NCBI GenBank assembly: GCA_003153505.1
Contig: PLZA01000044.1
Coordinates: forward strand, 1 to 64,000
Origin: Candidatus Dormiibacterota bacterium
Lineage (GTDB): Bacteria; Chloroflexota; Dormibacteria; Aeolococcales; Aeolococcaceae
Direction: 5' to 3'
Length of the DNA: 64,000 bases
The position numbers were made by a program, and so were the translations under genes. Below are positions 36,576-44,739 of this stretch, piece after piece (positions within the stretch are counted from its first letter, which is position 1; each line of letters starts with the position of its first letter). The notes below the pieces were generated by a model, which saw only the letters and a list, made by a program, of their open reading frames with translations, was not told the origin of the DNA and did no database searches.

Positions 36576-37970
36576 TCACGTGAGCCCGAGGTGCTCCGTG
36601 AGCCGCAATGTCCCGGACGGCTCCCCGACGCTGGTGAACGTGCCATAGCCCGCCAACGTGGCCAATCCACCGCCGTTGACCCCGCCGGAGGTCACGAGGA
36701 ACATGCCGTAGGTCGCGCCACCCGCCGAGGTGCTGCCGTACGCTTCGATGGCCACCATCCCGGCACGACCGTCGAAGCGGCACTGGCACTTGTCAAAGGC
36801 CACAAACGACTGCGAACCGTGGGGATGGACCGTAATCGCCACGGCCTCACCGGTACTCCCCAGCGGTGAGTTGGGCACGACGGTGATGGCGCCGCGGAGG
36901 CCAGCTCCCGTGAGGATGACGTTGTTCAACGCGACCAGCAATTCGGCTCCTGAGGCAGTCGTCCCCAGGTCGATCGATGCGACACTCGCCGTCTGGGTGT
37001 GCCGCCCTGAGAACTCCCGCAGACTTGACGTGCGGACCGAGATGTGTTCGCGGACGCTGGGGCCGGTTGATGGGTTTCGAAGGACAACGTTGAATCCGCA
37101 CTCGCCAAGCGCGGACCCGCGGACCATGTTCGGAGCGGCGAACGAGTCGCCGAATTGCGCCGCCGGCACATTGGCGAAACAGCCCAGGTTCCCGCCGATG
37201 AGATTGCTACCCAGCTCCATGCCATCGGGGTCGCTGGTGGCGTTGCCGGCGAAGGTGACGTCACCGCCGACGCGGTCGCGAAATGACGCGAGAAAGCAGG
37301 TCCGCACACCGATAACTGTGAGATTGCCGCCAATTGTGCTGTCCTCGAAGTCGGTGTATTGAGGGGTTCCGTTCGGGCCCTGGCTCAAGGCTGGATCCTC
37401 GGACCACGGCTTCGGTATGCGACTGGTGGGTGCGAAGCAGCCTCCGGAATTGGGAGGACCACCGATCACCCCACCCCCGCCGCCTCGGACGGTTGCGTCG
37501 CCGCCAATTGAAACCCCTTGCATCAACACGGCCTGCGACTTGATGGCGGTGAGGTTTCCCTCGATGCGGTCATAGGTGACGCCCTCGCAGCCGCCGGCTG
37601 GGGAGCAGCCGAGCACGAGAACCGCGCCGCGCCCAACCGTCACGTTCCCTCCGACCACCACTGTGGCCGGCAGGATCGGGCCGGCAGCCGGATCGCCCAG
37701 CGTGGCCGCGGCGTCGAGCAGAGCCCCCGGCGCAACTGTGAGGTTCCCCCGAACGACGATCGTCCCCGCTGGCATGTAGCAGACGCCCGCGATCGTCATC
37801 GACTTGTAGATGCCCGGGGGCACGATGCCACCCCGGTGGCCGTCGCATGTGTAGCTCTTATCGGTGTCGGCGGCTTTCGCCAACAACGGCGATGCGCTTA
37901 CGGTGCCGGCGCCGATCAGCATCACGGACAAGGTCACACTCAGGGCAAGGAATCGGCGAAGTGCCTTCAC
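36576..37970 (-). CDS. Secreted beta-helix-like protein of unknown function
   Basis: A 464-residue exported protein. Start GTG 37970 follows AGGGGA; the signal peptide is KALRRFLALSVTLSVMLIG, with likely cleavage after VSA. The body is made of short repeated strand motifs: GTIVVRGNLTVAPGA, TVVVGGNVTVGRGA, SIGGDATVRG, STIGGNLTVIG and RVGGDVTFAGNAT. This 'GGN-x-T-V' repetition is typical of right-handed beta-helix or bactofilin-like folds. Five or more cysteines may form disulphides outside the cell. No catalytic motif is seen. It shares an upstream promoter element with the secreted propeller gene at 42178-43314. Confidence 0.75.
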   Translation of the reverse strand: MKALRRFLALSVTLSVMLIGAGTVSASPLLAKAADTDKSYTCDGHRGGIVPPGIYKSMTIAGVCYMPAGTIVVRGNLTVAPGALLDAAATLGDPAAGPILPATVVVGGNVTVGRGAVLVLGCSPAGGCEGVTYDRIEGNLTAIKSQAVLMQGVSIGGDATVRGGGGGVIGGPPNSGGCFAPTSRIPKPWSEDPALSQGPNGTPQYTDFEDSTIGGNLTVIGVRTCFLASFRDRVGGDVTFAGNATSDPDGMELGSNLIGGNLGCFANVPAAQFGDSFAAPNMVRGSALGECGFNVVLRNPSTGPSVREHISVRTSSLREFSGRHTQTASVASIDLGTTASGAELLVALNNVILTGAGLRGAITVVPNSPLGSTGEAVAITVHPHGSQSFVAFDKCQCRFDGRAGMVAIEAYGSTSAGGATYGMFLVTSGGVNGGGLATLAGYGTFTSVGEPSGTLRLTEHLGLT

Positions 37971-38012
37971 GTCGTTTCCCCTAGACTGCACCCCCCAACG
38001 AAGGTGCTCGAT

Positions 38013-38023
38013 GCGGACTCTAC
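38013..38023 (-). promoter_or_regulatory. Shared promoter element GTAGAGTCCGC, copy 1
   Basis: On the minus strand GTAGAGTCCGC, containing the -10-like TAGAGT, lies about 45 nt before the secreted beta-helix gene. The identical 11-mer precedes the other secreted protein gene at 43369-43379. Confidence 0.4.
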
Positions 38024-38267
38024 GTTGACGCAGGAACCACCGTCCAGAATGCGTCGAACGCTCCGAGTGTCATCGGTGGCCGACGCTGCGCTCTCCGCCA
38101 CCGGCCGATCGCTGCAGCAGACCAGCGGTCGCACGGCGTGGGGGACGCGCGACCCAGCGAGGGCCTTTGACATCAGCCGTCGTCATCGAACCAATTCATG
38201 ACACTGGTGGCAGCAACATCTGTCATCGGTCCTGATCGGACTCCCGCGCCACTCGCGCCAAACGGTC

Positions 38268-39335
38268 CTAAGTCGGCCGCCGACGAATCGCTGCCTCCAT
38301 AGTGCGTGCAACCGCCGCGGCGGCGACGACGCCGGCTGCCATCGGCGGAAATGGCCACACGGCGCTGACGTTGATTTCGCAGAGGACATAGGTGTCCAGG
38401 CCATCGGAGGATCTCGGTCCGTACAGAAAGTCGGCGTCCCAGATGACCGGAAGCGCGTCGCGATCGATGCGGAGGACCTCCATCATCCGTGGCACCCATT
38501 CGGCCTCCATATGCCGCTTCAATCGTTGATAGTCCGGGGCATCGGCACCGACCATCGGTGAGGACGCCCGCTCGGGGGTGATGTGCTCGGCGTCCAACAG
38601 CCCTCGTGGCCGTTGATGGCAGAACCCCACGACCTCGTCATGCGAGAGATAGCAACGGATCATCCCGTCGCCCAACCGGTTCTGAAATGCCTGAGCGACG
38701 AGGCAACCGGACCACGCGAAGTACTCCTCACAGCGCGCCATGAACACACGGAGACTCGTTGTCTCCGTCGATCCATCGCGCACCCGAGCGTCCTGGACGC
38801 GAACGAAGGCGTCGGGATCCGCGCGGGCGCTTTCGTCGAGCAGTTCCACCTTCCACACGCCGTTGCCCCCGTTGCCTCTGCCCTGCTTCAGGACCGCGAG
38901 GCCTCGCTCACCCAGCCAGGAACTGAAACGCTCCGTGAATTCCGCCGGCGTGCGGTAGAGGTCGATGTCGCTGCCCCACCCAACAGTGGGAGTGCTGAAC
39001 AGCACTTCCTTCGTGCCGAGCTTCCGGATCACGGCCGGATGGGCGGAGACCCACACGCCATGAGACGCAGCCTCGAACAGCAGTGCATCCAAATTGCTGC
39101 GGTTGGCGCCATCTTGAATCGGATTGACCCAGACGAGGACGCCGTCGAGAGCGAGCAGCTGGTCTCGAACCTCATCGATGGCGCCGTCCTCGAACACCAG
39201 GGGCCGGACCTCCACCGAGAGCTGCCCGAACGCGACGTAAAGCGGTGTCAGGCCGTGCCGAACATCAGGCGCTGACGGACTCACACTGCGGTCGCCGCGC
39301 CAGAGGATGCCGATACGTGGTGCCTGGTGCGCCAT
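38268..39335 (-). CDS. ATP-grasp protein, Cj0069 family
   Basis: A 355-residue soluble protein. It begins MAHQAPRIGILWRGDRS and contains LLALDGVLVWVNPIQDG, GVWVSAHPAVIRKLGTKEVL and FSTPTVGWGSD. The ATP-grasp glycine-rich loop is LKQGRGNGGNGVWKVEL. These segments match the Cj0069 family, uncharacterised ATP-grasp proteins thought to be carboxylate-amine or -thiol ligases. CEINVSAVWPFPP near the C-terminus carries the acidic and Asn metal ligands. ATG 39335 follows a TACCCT hexamer by 10 nt. Product and partner are unknown. Confidence 0.82.
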   Translation of the reverse strand: MAHQAPRIGILWRGDRSVSPSAPDVRHGLTPLYVAFGQLSVEVRPLVFEDGAIDEVRDQLLALDGVLVWVNPIQDGANRSNLDALLFEAASHGVWVSAHPAVIRKLGTKEVLFSTPTVGWGSDIDLYRTPAEFTERFSSWLGERGLAVLKQGRGNGGNGVWKVELLDESARADPDAFVRVQDARVRDGSTETTSLRVFMARCEEYFAWSGCLVAQAFQNRLGDGMIRCYLSHDEVVGFCHQRPRGLLDAEHITPERASSPMVGADAPDYQRLKRHMEAEWVPRMMEVLRIDRDALPVIWDADFLYGPRSSDGLDTYVLCEINVSAVWPFPPMAAGVVAAAAVARTMEAAIRRRPT

Positions 39336-39373
39336 TGCGTACGAGAGGGTAGTCCCAGCGATCGCGATCGGGT

Positions 39374-39574
39374 TCAGGAATATCGCCGAATCCGCTGCAC
39401 GGTCAAACCGGTGAGCTCCGCGATCGGCTGCCATTGTCGACCACACTCGACGCACTCAAAGCTGACGATGGACGTGCGGGGTGTGCCGCCGGCTGCTGCG
39501 ATGTCGTGCTGGTGCGAGACCACCTCGGTTGACTGGCATTCCGGGCACTGGGGGATATTGTCATCGACCATCAT
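39374..39574 (-). CDS. Small zinc-ribbon protein
   Basis: A 66-residue protein, MMVDDNIPQCPECQSTEVVS and onward, with a second knuckle FECVECGRQW. CxxC-x(n)-CxxC spacing with an aromatic after the second pair fits a single zinc ribbon. It is encoded 38 nt upstream of the ATP-grasp gene on the same strand, so the two may be co-transcribed. Start ATG 39574 or the adjacent 39571. Confidence 0.55.
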   Translation of the reverse strand: MMVDDNIPQCPECQSTEVVSHQHDIAAAGGTPRTSIVSFECVECGRQWQPIAELTGLTVQRIRRYS

Positions 39575-40076
39575 CGACCACCGTGTGCTGACGAGCGGAG
39601 AGTGCCAGCACCCTACACCTTGCCCTCGGGTCTGATATTGCGGACCTGTGACGGGCGGAGTCGGCCCGGGCAGAGTGAGCGGAACCTGAGCTCGTAACCG
39701 TGCACACTCGGTGCGCGTCTTCGACATCCTTCCGTGCCGGCGCCGGCACGGCCAGTCGTAGGTACTCGTAGGATCCTAGCGGCAACCGAAGTACGAGCTT
39801 CGCGCTGATGTGCGGATCCACAGACCGGTCGGACTGCGTGGCGCCGGTACAGCCGCCATCGCTTCGATGGTTGCGGGAGGGGCGTAGGTCACGTCACGAC
39901 AACTCGTATCTGTGCCCTTGGTCGCCCGACTCCGGTTCATTCGGCCCTAGCGCGGCGGTTGCGCCAGCCGAATGCTATGCGTCAATGGAACCTTGGAAGG
40001 CGGTCAGCGCAGAGAATGACGAGCCGGACCGGCGTCGTCACCTGCTGCGACCCACCCGGAAGGTGACGTTGCGGTC

Positions 40077-40277
40077 GTGAGGGTCTACCACACCAGTTCG
40101 AAGCGGCTCGAGCCAGAGACACCAGAGGAATTGTTCACACGCCTCATCGCGCGCATCGAGGCTGACAATGCACTCGACCGAGAGCGCCGTGCTGGAATCC
40201 ACCGCTCGCATGCGGGGCAACGCGAGCTCCCCATGGAACGACCTGCCCCGACGGGGGATGACGAGCGACGGCTCTAG
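40077..40277 (+). CDS. Small hydrophilic hypothetical protein
   Basis: A 66-residue charged protein starting MRVYHTSSKRLEPETPEELF, with one likely amphipathic helix and a disordered C-terminus. GTG start. Its stop codon shares the palindrome CTAG (40274-40277) with the stop of the convergent haemoglobin gene, which slightly supports it being real. No family recognised. Confidence 0.4.
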   Translation: MRVYHTSSKRLEPETPEELFTRLIARIEADNALDRERRAGIHRSHAGQRELPMERPAPTGDDERRL

Positions 40278-40737
40278 CCAGGGTCAGGGCGTACGAGCCC
40301 GCCCCACGACCAATGAGGCGTCGGTGCACCAGAGGGAACAGTGGAGTTGCGCGGTGAGTACCGGAGCACGTCTCGGACGGCCCACTCCATGTAGGCGCGA
40401 AGGCTCGCACGCAAGGCAGGGTCGTCGGGCAGGTGCGCGTCATCCGCGGCTTGCATGAAGCACGTGACGAAGCGGGCGCCCAGCTCTTCCTCGGCGCCTT
40501 GCCCCGCGTGGATTGCCAGCATCCCGAATGCCCGCCGTAGGATTCCGAGTATCGCGGCGGACCTCCGAAGACTTCGGCCCAGTATCGGGCTAACCGTTCG
40601 ACGTGATCGGGTTCACCGGGATGTGAGAACGGGTGATTGAGGACCGGATCCTCCAGGCACCGCTCATGATGCGCGGCCGCGAGGGCGAGAAATGCCTCAT
40701 CGCCACCAGCGAATTGGTAGATCGATGGTCGGGACAC
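40274..40737 (-). pseudogene. Truncated haemoglobin (group II), frameshifted
   Basis: Two frames together encode one globin. From GTG 40737: SRPSIYQFAGGDEAFLALAA, continuing to YWAEVFGGPPRYSESYGGHS, then G. At about 40523 the frame shifts and continues MLAIHAGQGAEEELGARFVT, to YMEWAVRDVLRYSP, ending at 40274. One G is missing between CATTCGG and ATGCTGGC. The proximal histidine (GGHS or AIH), the YWAEVFGGP segment and the C-terminal helix are typical of group II truncated globins. It is either a recent pseudogene or a sequencing error. A TAGACT hexamer lies 7 nt before GTG 40737. Confidence 0.85.
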
Positions 40738-40744
40738 ACTGCGG

Positions 40745-40750
40745 AGTCTA
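40745..40750 (-). promoter_or_regulatory. Leaderless -10 hexamer TAGACT
   Basis: On the minus strand TAGACT ends 7 nt before GTG 40737, the globin start. Confidence 0.45.
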
Positions 40751-40889
40751 GTCGTGCTTCGCATTGTTGGGCTCGGCCACCTGGTGCATGCCGCCAAGGT
40801 TGGCTGCCGTCTCGGCCCGGAGGATCACAATTGAGGCGCTTGCCTCGCCGTTCGGTCTGCGGCAACCCTAACCCGCGGGCGGAGCCATC

Positions 40890-40950
40890 GGCGACGGGGG
40901 CGGTGACCGATGAGTCCCGGCCGGTGCCGGCGTTGTACTTCCATATCGCC
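40890..40950 (-). pseudogene. Second remnant of an alpha/beta hydrolase 3' region
   Basis: On the minus strand it reads AIWKYNAGTGRDSSVTAPVA, compared with AIQKYNAADASLDPETVTA in the intact hydrolase at 20601-21596. The DNA match at the first 20 bases is 17 of 20. It covers a region just upstream of the part kept in the 36348-36405 remnant. Confidence 0.5.
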
Positions 40951-40995
40951 GGTGGTGATTGGCCGGCAGCGCAAACCTATCGAGGAGGCTGAATC

Positions 40996-41403
40996 GTGAA
41001 CTGGACGCTCGAACTCGTGGTGGTGCCCGTATCGGATTTCGACCGGGCCAAATCCTTCTACATGGAAAAGGTGGGCTTCGACCTCATCGTCGACCATTGC
41101 GCCGGCGAGGACTTTCGGGTGATCCAGTTGAACCCGCCCGGTTCGGCGTGTGCTATTGCGCTGACTGGCTCGGAGATGGCGCCCGGCTCGCTCAAGGGCC
41201 TGCACCTCTGCGTCTCCAACATCGACGCCGCCCGCGCGCAGCTCGTTGACCGCGGCGTGGACGTCAGCGAGGTGTTCCATTTCGGAGCGGAAGGACAGAC
41301 GGCGGGACCTGATCCACAGCGTGCCGACTACAACTCCTTCGTGTCCTTCAGCGATCCGGACGGCAACTACTGGCTGGTCCAGGAGGTGAGCTCGCGCGCG
41401 TGA
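40996..41403 (+). CDS. VOC superfamily (glyoxalase-like) protein
   Basis: A 135-residue protein of two beta-alpha-beta-beta-beta units. It starts NWTLELVVVPVSDFDRAKSF, followed by YMEKVGFDLIVD and GLHLCVSNIDAARAQLVDRG, and ends VSFSDPDGNYWLVQEV with the metal-binding-type glutamate near the end. Family members are dioxygenases, isomerases or resistance proteins. GAGGAGG lies ~8 nt before GTG 40996. Its stop overlaps the sigma factor start (GTGA), so the two were translationally coupled. Substrate unknown. Confidence 0.87.
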   Translation: MNWTLELVVVPVSDFDRAKSFYMEKVGFDLIVDHCAGEDFRVIQLNPPGSACAIALTGSEMAPGSLKGLHLCVSNIDAARAQLVDRGVDVSEVFHFGAEGQTAGPDPQRADYNSFVSFSDPDGNYWLVQEVSSRA

Positions 41404-42166
41404 TCGGTGCCAGGCCGGACCAGGAGTCCCCCTTTGCGACACTGAGCGAGCGCCAGCGTCGCGAGTTGCATGTGCACTGCTACCGAATGCTGGCCTCATT
41501 TGACGAGGCGGAGGACGCCGTGCAGGAGACGCGGCTGCGCGCTTGGCGCAGCCGCGACACCATCGTCGACCGGTCGCTGCCCCGGGCATGGCTCTATCGC
41601 ATTGCCACCAACGTGTGCCTCGACATGATCCGGCGCAACTCGCGACAGGCGACTGCGGCGCGCTCCTCCGCCGAGGTTCCGTGGCTCCAGCCGTACCCCG
41701 ACCGGCTGTTTGACGAGATCGCCCCGAGCGCGGAGGAGCCAGATGCGGTGGTCATCGCGAGAGAGACGATCGAGCTCGCGTTCCTCGCGGCGATGCAGGT
41801 GCTGCCGCCGCGGCAGCGCGCGGTCCTGATCCTTCGCGACGTCTTCGGCTGGTCGGCCACCGAGACGGCATCGCTGCTGGAGACGAGCGTCGCCGCGGCC
41901 AACAGCGCGGTGCAACGAGCTCGCTCCGGAACGCCCAGGGACTCGGCGACTGGCGGCTCGTGCCGACGTTCGCCAACCGGATGCCGGCGGCCGCAAGCTA
42001 TCTGCGCCGGCCCCACGACACCGCGTACCGCGCCCTGAAGCTCGACGTGTTACGTATCGATGCCGGCCGGATCGCCGAAATCACCACGTTCGGGTACGCG
42101 CAGTTCCCAGCATTCGGCTTGCCCATGCTTCTCGAGGTAGGGGATGGGTCGCTCTTCAAAGAGTAG
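41400..42166 (+). pseudogene. ECF sigma factor (SigX5-like, SnoaL tail) with internal deletion
   Basis: Residues 1-175 encode intact sigma regions 2 and 4: LHVHCYRMLASFDEAEDAVQ, LYRIATNVCLDMIRR, LPPRQRAVLILRDVFGW, and ATETASLLETSVAAANSAVQ. Right after AVQRARS the frame runs out in nonsense. A different frame then gives DWRLVPTFANRMPAAASYLR, then LDVLRIDAGRIAEITTFGYA, ending at 42166. This is the C-terminal end of the SnoaL-like domain usual in this sigma class. About 100 residues are missing at the junction near 41925-41955, with a frame change. Regions 2 and 4 could still be expressed alone. Confidence 0.8.
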
Positions 42167-42181
42167 GCGGCAGTCGCCTAC
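42163..42181. terminator. Bidirectional hairpin at convergent stops
   Basis: GTAGGCG (42163-42169), loop GCAGT, CGCCTAC (42175-42181). The two opposite stop codons lie inside the stem, so one structure can end both transcripts. There is no U-tract. Confidence 0.6.
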
Positions 42182-43314
42182 ACCGGCTGGAAACGCACCA
42201 GGTACTCCGCTCCCGAACTCGACTGCGCCGACGACCAGATGGCGCCCGATCCGGTGATCGCGAGCGTCCCATCGGAGGCGAGGAGCGAGCCACCAACTGT
42301 CGGGAACGCTGCACTGCGATCGATGGTCCCGTTGGCGTTCATCCGGAAGAATCGATCAGGTTCGGAACGCTCACGTCCCGCTCGCCAGAGCGATCCGTCG
42401 GTGCTGACGCCGAGTTGATCGGGACCATTCAAGTTGATTCCCACGGGGAACAGGTAGGTGGAGCGGGTGGCGCCACCCGCAGTGAAGCCCGTAACGCGGA
42501 GACAGAACAAGGACGTCTGGCCGATGCAGAGGATCGGCCGCCACCCCCAGAAGGTCCCGTCAGGGCGAGCCAGCATGCCCGTGAGCTCCCCTGTCGGGAT
42601 CTGAATGCCGGTCGACGACCCCGAGGTCGTGTACCGGCCCAGATGTTGGCTGGGGTAGCCGCCGAGGACCCAGATTGCGCCATCGCTCGCGAGCGCGACG
42701 GGGCCCGCCCTGACCCCGGGGGCGGGGGGCGGATACAACGTAACCACCAGTGCCGGCGTGACCTCCACGACGAAGGACACGCGCTGACCGCAGGTGCGCG
42801 AGCCGCATTGGTTGCTCAGCGAGACCCACAAGTCCCCGCTCGCGTCAGCGGCGGCACCGCCGCAGGAGCTCTGTGCCGCGACCGTGGGCAGGGTCACAGG
42901 GTGGACGACGTTGTCCGACGTCACTAGGTCCAGCACGCAGCTGCCCTTGCTGTAGATCGCGGTGTCGTTTTGGCCGTATGACCACACGCCCTCCGGGCCC
43001 GCGCCGGCGATGACGGCGGAGACATTGCCGTGTGGCAGCACAACGCCAGTGAGTGCCGCCTGTCCGCTGGTGCTGATCGTGCCGAGCTGCGACTGTGGAG
43101 TGACGAACCAGAGCTTTCCGTCGGAGCCCGTCGACAGCTGCTGAATCCCGAACGTCCCGGGTACGGCGAAGACGCTCAGCGAACCCTGGACTCCGGCATT
43201 GGTGTGGGCCGCCGCTGTCACGCTGCTGCCGGCCACCGCTGACACACTCGCCAGGACAGCAGCCGTTCCGCACGCGACGGCTCGGGATCGGCTCGACAGT
43301 GAGTGCATCCGCAT
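42178..43314 (-). CDS. Secreted beta-propeller protein (Vgb/NHL-like)
   Basis: A 378-residue exported protein. GGAGGGG precedes ATG 43314; the signal peptide runs from MRMHSLSSRSRAVACGTAAV to about AAAHT. The mature part has repeated propeller blades: GSDGKLWFVTPQSQLGTIST, DASGDLWVSLSNQ, ASDGAIWVLGGYPSQHLGRY, RPDGTFWGW and STDGSLWRAG. The 'D-G-x-x-W' blade motif is that of virginiamycin-B-lyase-like streptogramin lyase folds, though the lyase histidines are not evident. Likely a surface or extracellular binding protein. Confidence 0.8.
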   Translation of the reverse strand: MRMHSLSSRSRAVACGTAAVLASVSAVAGSSVTAAAHTNAGVQGSLSVFAVPGTFGIQQLSTGSDGKLWFVTPQSQLGTISTSGQAALTGVVLPHGNVSAVIAGAGPEGVWSYGQNDTAIYSKGSCVLDLVTSDNVVHPVTLPTVAAQSSCGGAAADASGDLWVSLSNQCGSRTCGQRVSFVVEVTPALVVTLYPPPAPGVRAGPVALASDGAIWVLGGYPSQHLGRYTTSGSSTGIQIPTGELTGMLARPDGTFWGWRPILCIGQTSLFCLRVTGFTAGGATRSTYLFPVGINLNGPDQLGVSTDGSLWRAGRERSEPDRFFRMNANGTIDRSAAFPTVGGSLLASDGTLAITGSGAIWSSAQSSSGAEYLVRFQPV

Positions 43315-43368
43315 CGCAGTCCCCTCCAATCTCGAGCCCGCATCACGCAGGCACGATCGTCTCAACAC

Positions 43369-43379
43369 GCGGACTCTAC
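43369..43379 (-). promoter_or_regulatory. Shared promoter element GTAGAGTCCGC, copy 2
   Basis: Same 11-mer as at 38013-38023, here about 55 nt before the start of the secreted propeller gene on the minus strand. Confidence 0.4.
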
Positions 43380-43526
43380 TACTCCCAGCCTCGGTAGGTC
43401 GGGGAGGCCGGGAGGTTTGGTGCTGCGCATCTGTGTCCAGCTTGAGGGGCGCGCCCGACGGAGGACATGCATGCATCCTTGCCGCACCTTAATCGCGGCA
43501 TGAATCGGCGTTAACCCATCGGTCGT

Positions 43527-43532
43527 TAGGCT
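43527..43532 (+). promoter_or_regulatory. -10 hexamer TAGGCT of the ABC operon
   Basis: TAGGCT lies 31 nt before ATG 43564, leaving a short leader with GGGGAG (43555-43560). It is the only clear promoter element before the five-gene transporter operon. Confidence 0.4.
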
Positions 43533-43563
43533 CCACATTTGTCCTTGAAAATCTGGGGAGCTG

Positions 43564-44727
43564 ATGAGGGATCGCATGTCGGAACACAGGGGTAACACGA
43601 CCATGGAACTGCGCGCAGGTTCACGTTCGCGCGTCGCCGAAACCTTGACGCAGAGTCGACATCGCGCCACCGTTGTCAGCGCGCTGACGGTCGTTGCACT
43701 CGGGGCGTTGGCGGCATGTGGCGGCAGCGCTGCCAGCTCGCCACGGACGACCGCATCGACGACAAGCTCCGTGGTTCCATTGGTCGTCTATTCCGCGCAG
43801 GGGTATGACTCCGTGGTCACCAAGGCCTTTCAGCAGGCAACCGGAATTCCGGTGAAGCTTGACGACGACAGTACGGGACCACTGCTCACCAAAGTGGCGG
43901 CCGAACGCAACAACCCACAGTGGGGGTTGCTCTGGGTGGACGGGGCCACCGCCTTCGCGGCACTCGACAAGCAGGGCCAGCTTCTCGACTATTCGTCGCC
44001 GACGGCGCTGACGTCGGTCGGCGAGTCGCTGGTTCCGGCAGACCACTCATACGTGCCGATCAGCACGACAGTGATGGCGGCGCTGATCTACAACGCGGCG
44101 AAGGCGCCCGCGGTGCCGTCGGCATACCAGGATCTCCTGCAGCCACGATACAAGGGATTGGTCGGGATGAACGACCCGTCGCAGTCAGGGCCGACGTTTC
44201 CCTTCATCGCCGGGCTCATGAACCAGATGGGAGGGCAGTCCAACGGGGTATCTGCCGGCGAGGCTTACCTGACGAAGTTGAAGGCGAACGGCCTGCATGT
44301 GTTCCCCACCAATGGCGACACGCTGCATGCGCTTGAAACCGGCCAGATCGTCTACGGACTCATCCAGAGTTCCGCCGCCACCGGCGAGGTGCTGAAAGCA
44401 CCGAAGAGCGCGAACTTCGATGCGAAGGTCGTCTATCTTCCGAGCGCGACCTTGCTCCCGGCGGCGATCGGGATCGACAAGGGGGCGCCGCCTGCCGAGC
44501 AGGCCGAAGCCAAGCGGTTCATCGAGTACGTCCTCTCGCCGGTGGGCCAGGCGGTGATGCAGACGGGAGACCCTAGCGGCGATTCCCTGTATTGGCCGAT
44601 CGTCTCGGGCGTGAATGCATTGCCCGCGCTACCGCCCTTTCCGTCCGCGTATCAGACCATCGATCCGTATTTCTGGGGTCCGTTGGAAGGCCAAGTCAAC
44701 GCCTGGTTCGACTCCAACGTCAAATAG
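43564..44727 (+). CDS. ABC transporter substrate-binding lipoprotein (iron-type)
   Basis: A 387-residue periplasm-side lipoprotein. After a long basic N-region, the signal peptide VVSALTVVALGALAAC carries a lipobox (Cys near 52). The mature part starts VPLVVYSAQGYDSVVTKAFQ, followed by QATGIPVKLDDDST, then GLLWVDGATAFAALDKQGQL and YKGLVGMNDPSQSGP, matching FbpA/AfuA-type (SBP_bac_6-like) binding proteins. These carry ferric iron, 2-aminoethylphosphonate or similar ligands. It is the first gene of the operon and delivers its ligand to the permease encoded 12 nt downstream. Ferric iron is the best guess, not proven. Confidence 0.87.
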   Translation: MRDRMSEHRGNTTMELRAGSRSRVAETLTQSRHRATVVSALTVVALGALAACGGSAASSPRTTASTTSSVVPLVVYSAQGYDSVVTKAFQQATGIPVKLDDDSTGPLLTKVAAERNNPQWGLLWVDGATAFAALDKQGQLLDYSSPTALTSVGESLVPADHSYVPISTTVMAALIYNAAKAPAVPSAYQDLLQPRYKGLVGMNDPSQSGPTFPFIAGLMNQMGGQSNGVSAGEAYLTKLKANGLHVFPTNGDTLHALETGQIVYGLIQSSAATGEVLKAPKSANFDAKVVYLPSATLLPAAIGIDKGAPPAEQAEAKRFIEYVLSPVGQAVMQTGDPSGDSLYWPIVSGVNALPALPPFPSAYQTIDPYFWGPLEGQVNAWFDSNVK

Positions 44728-44739
44728 AGGCGGCCGGCA

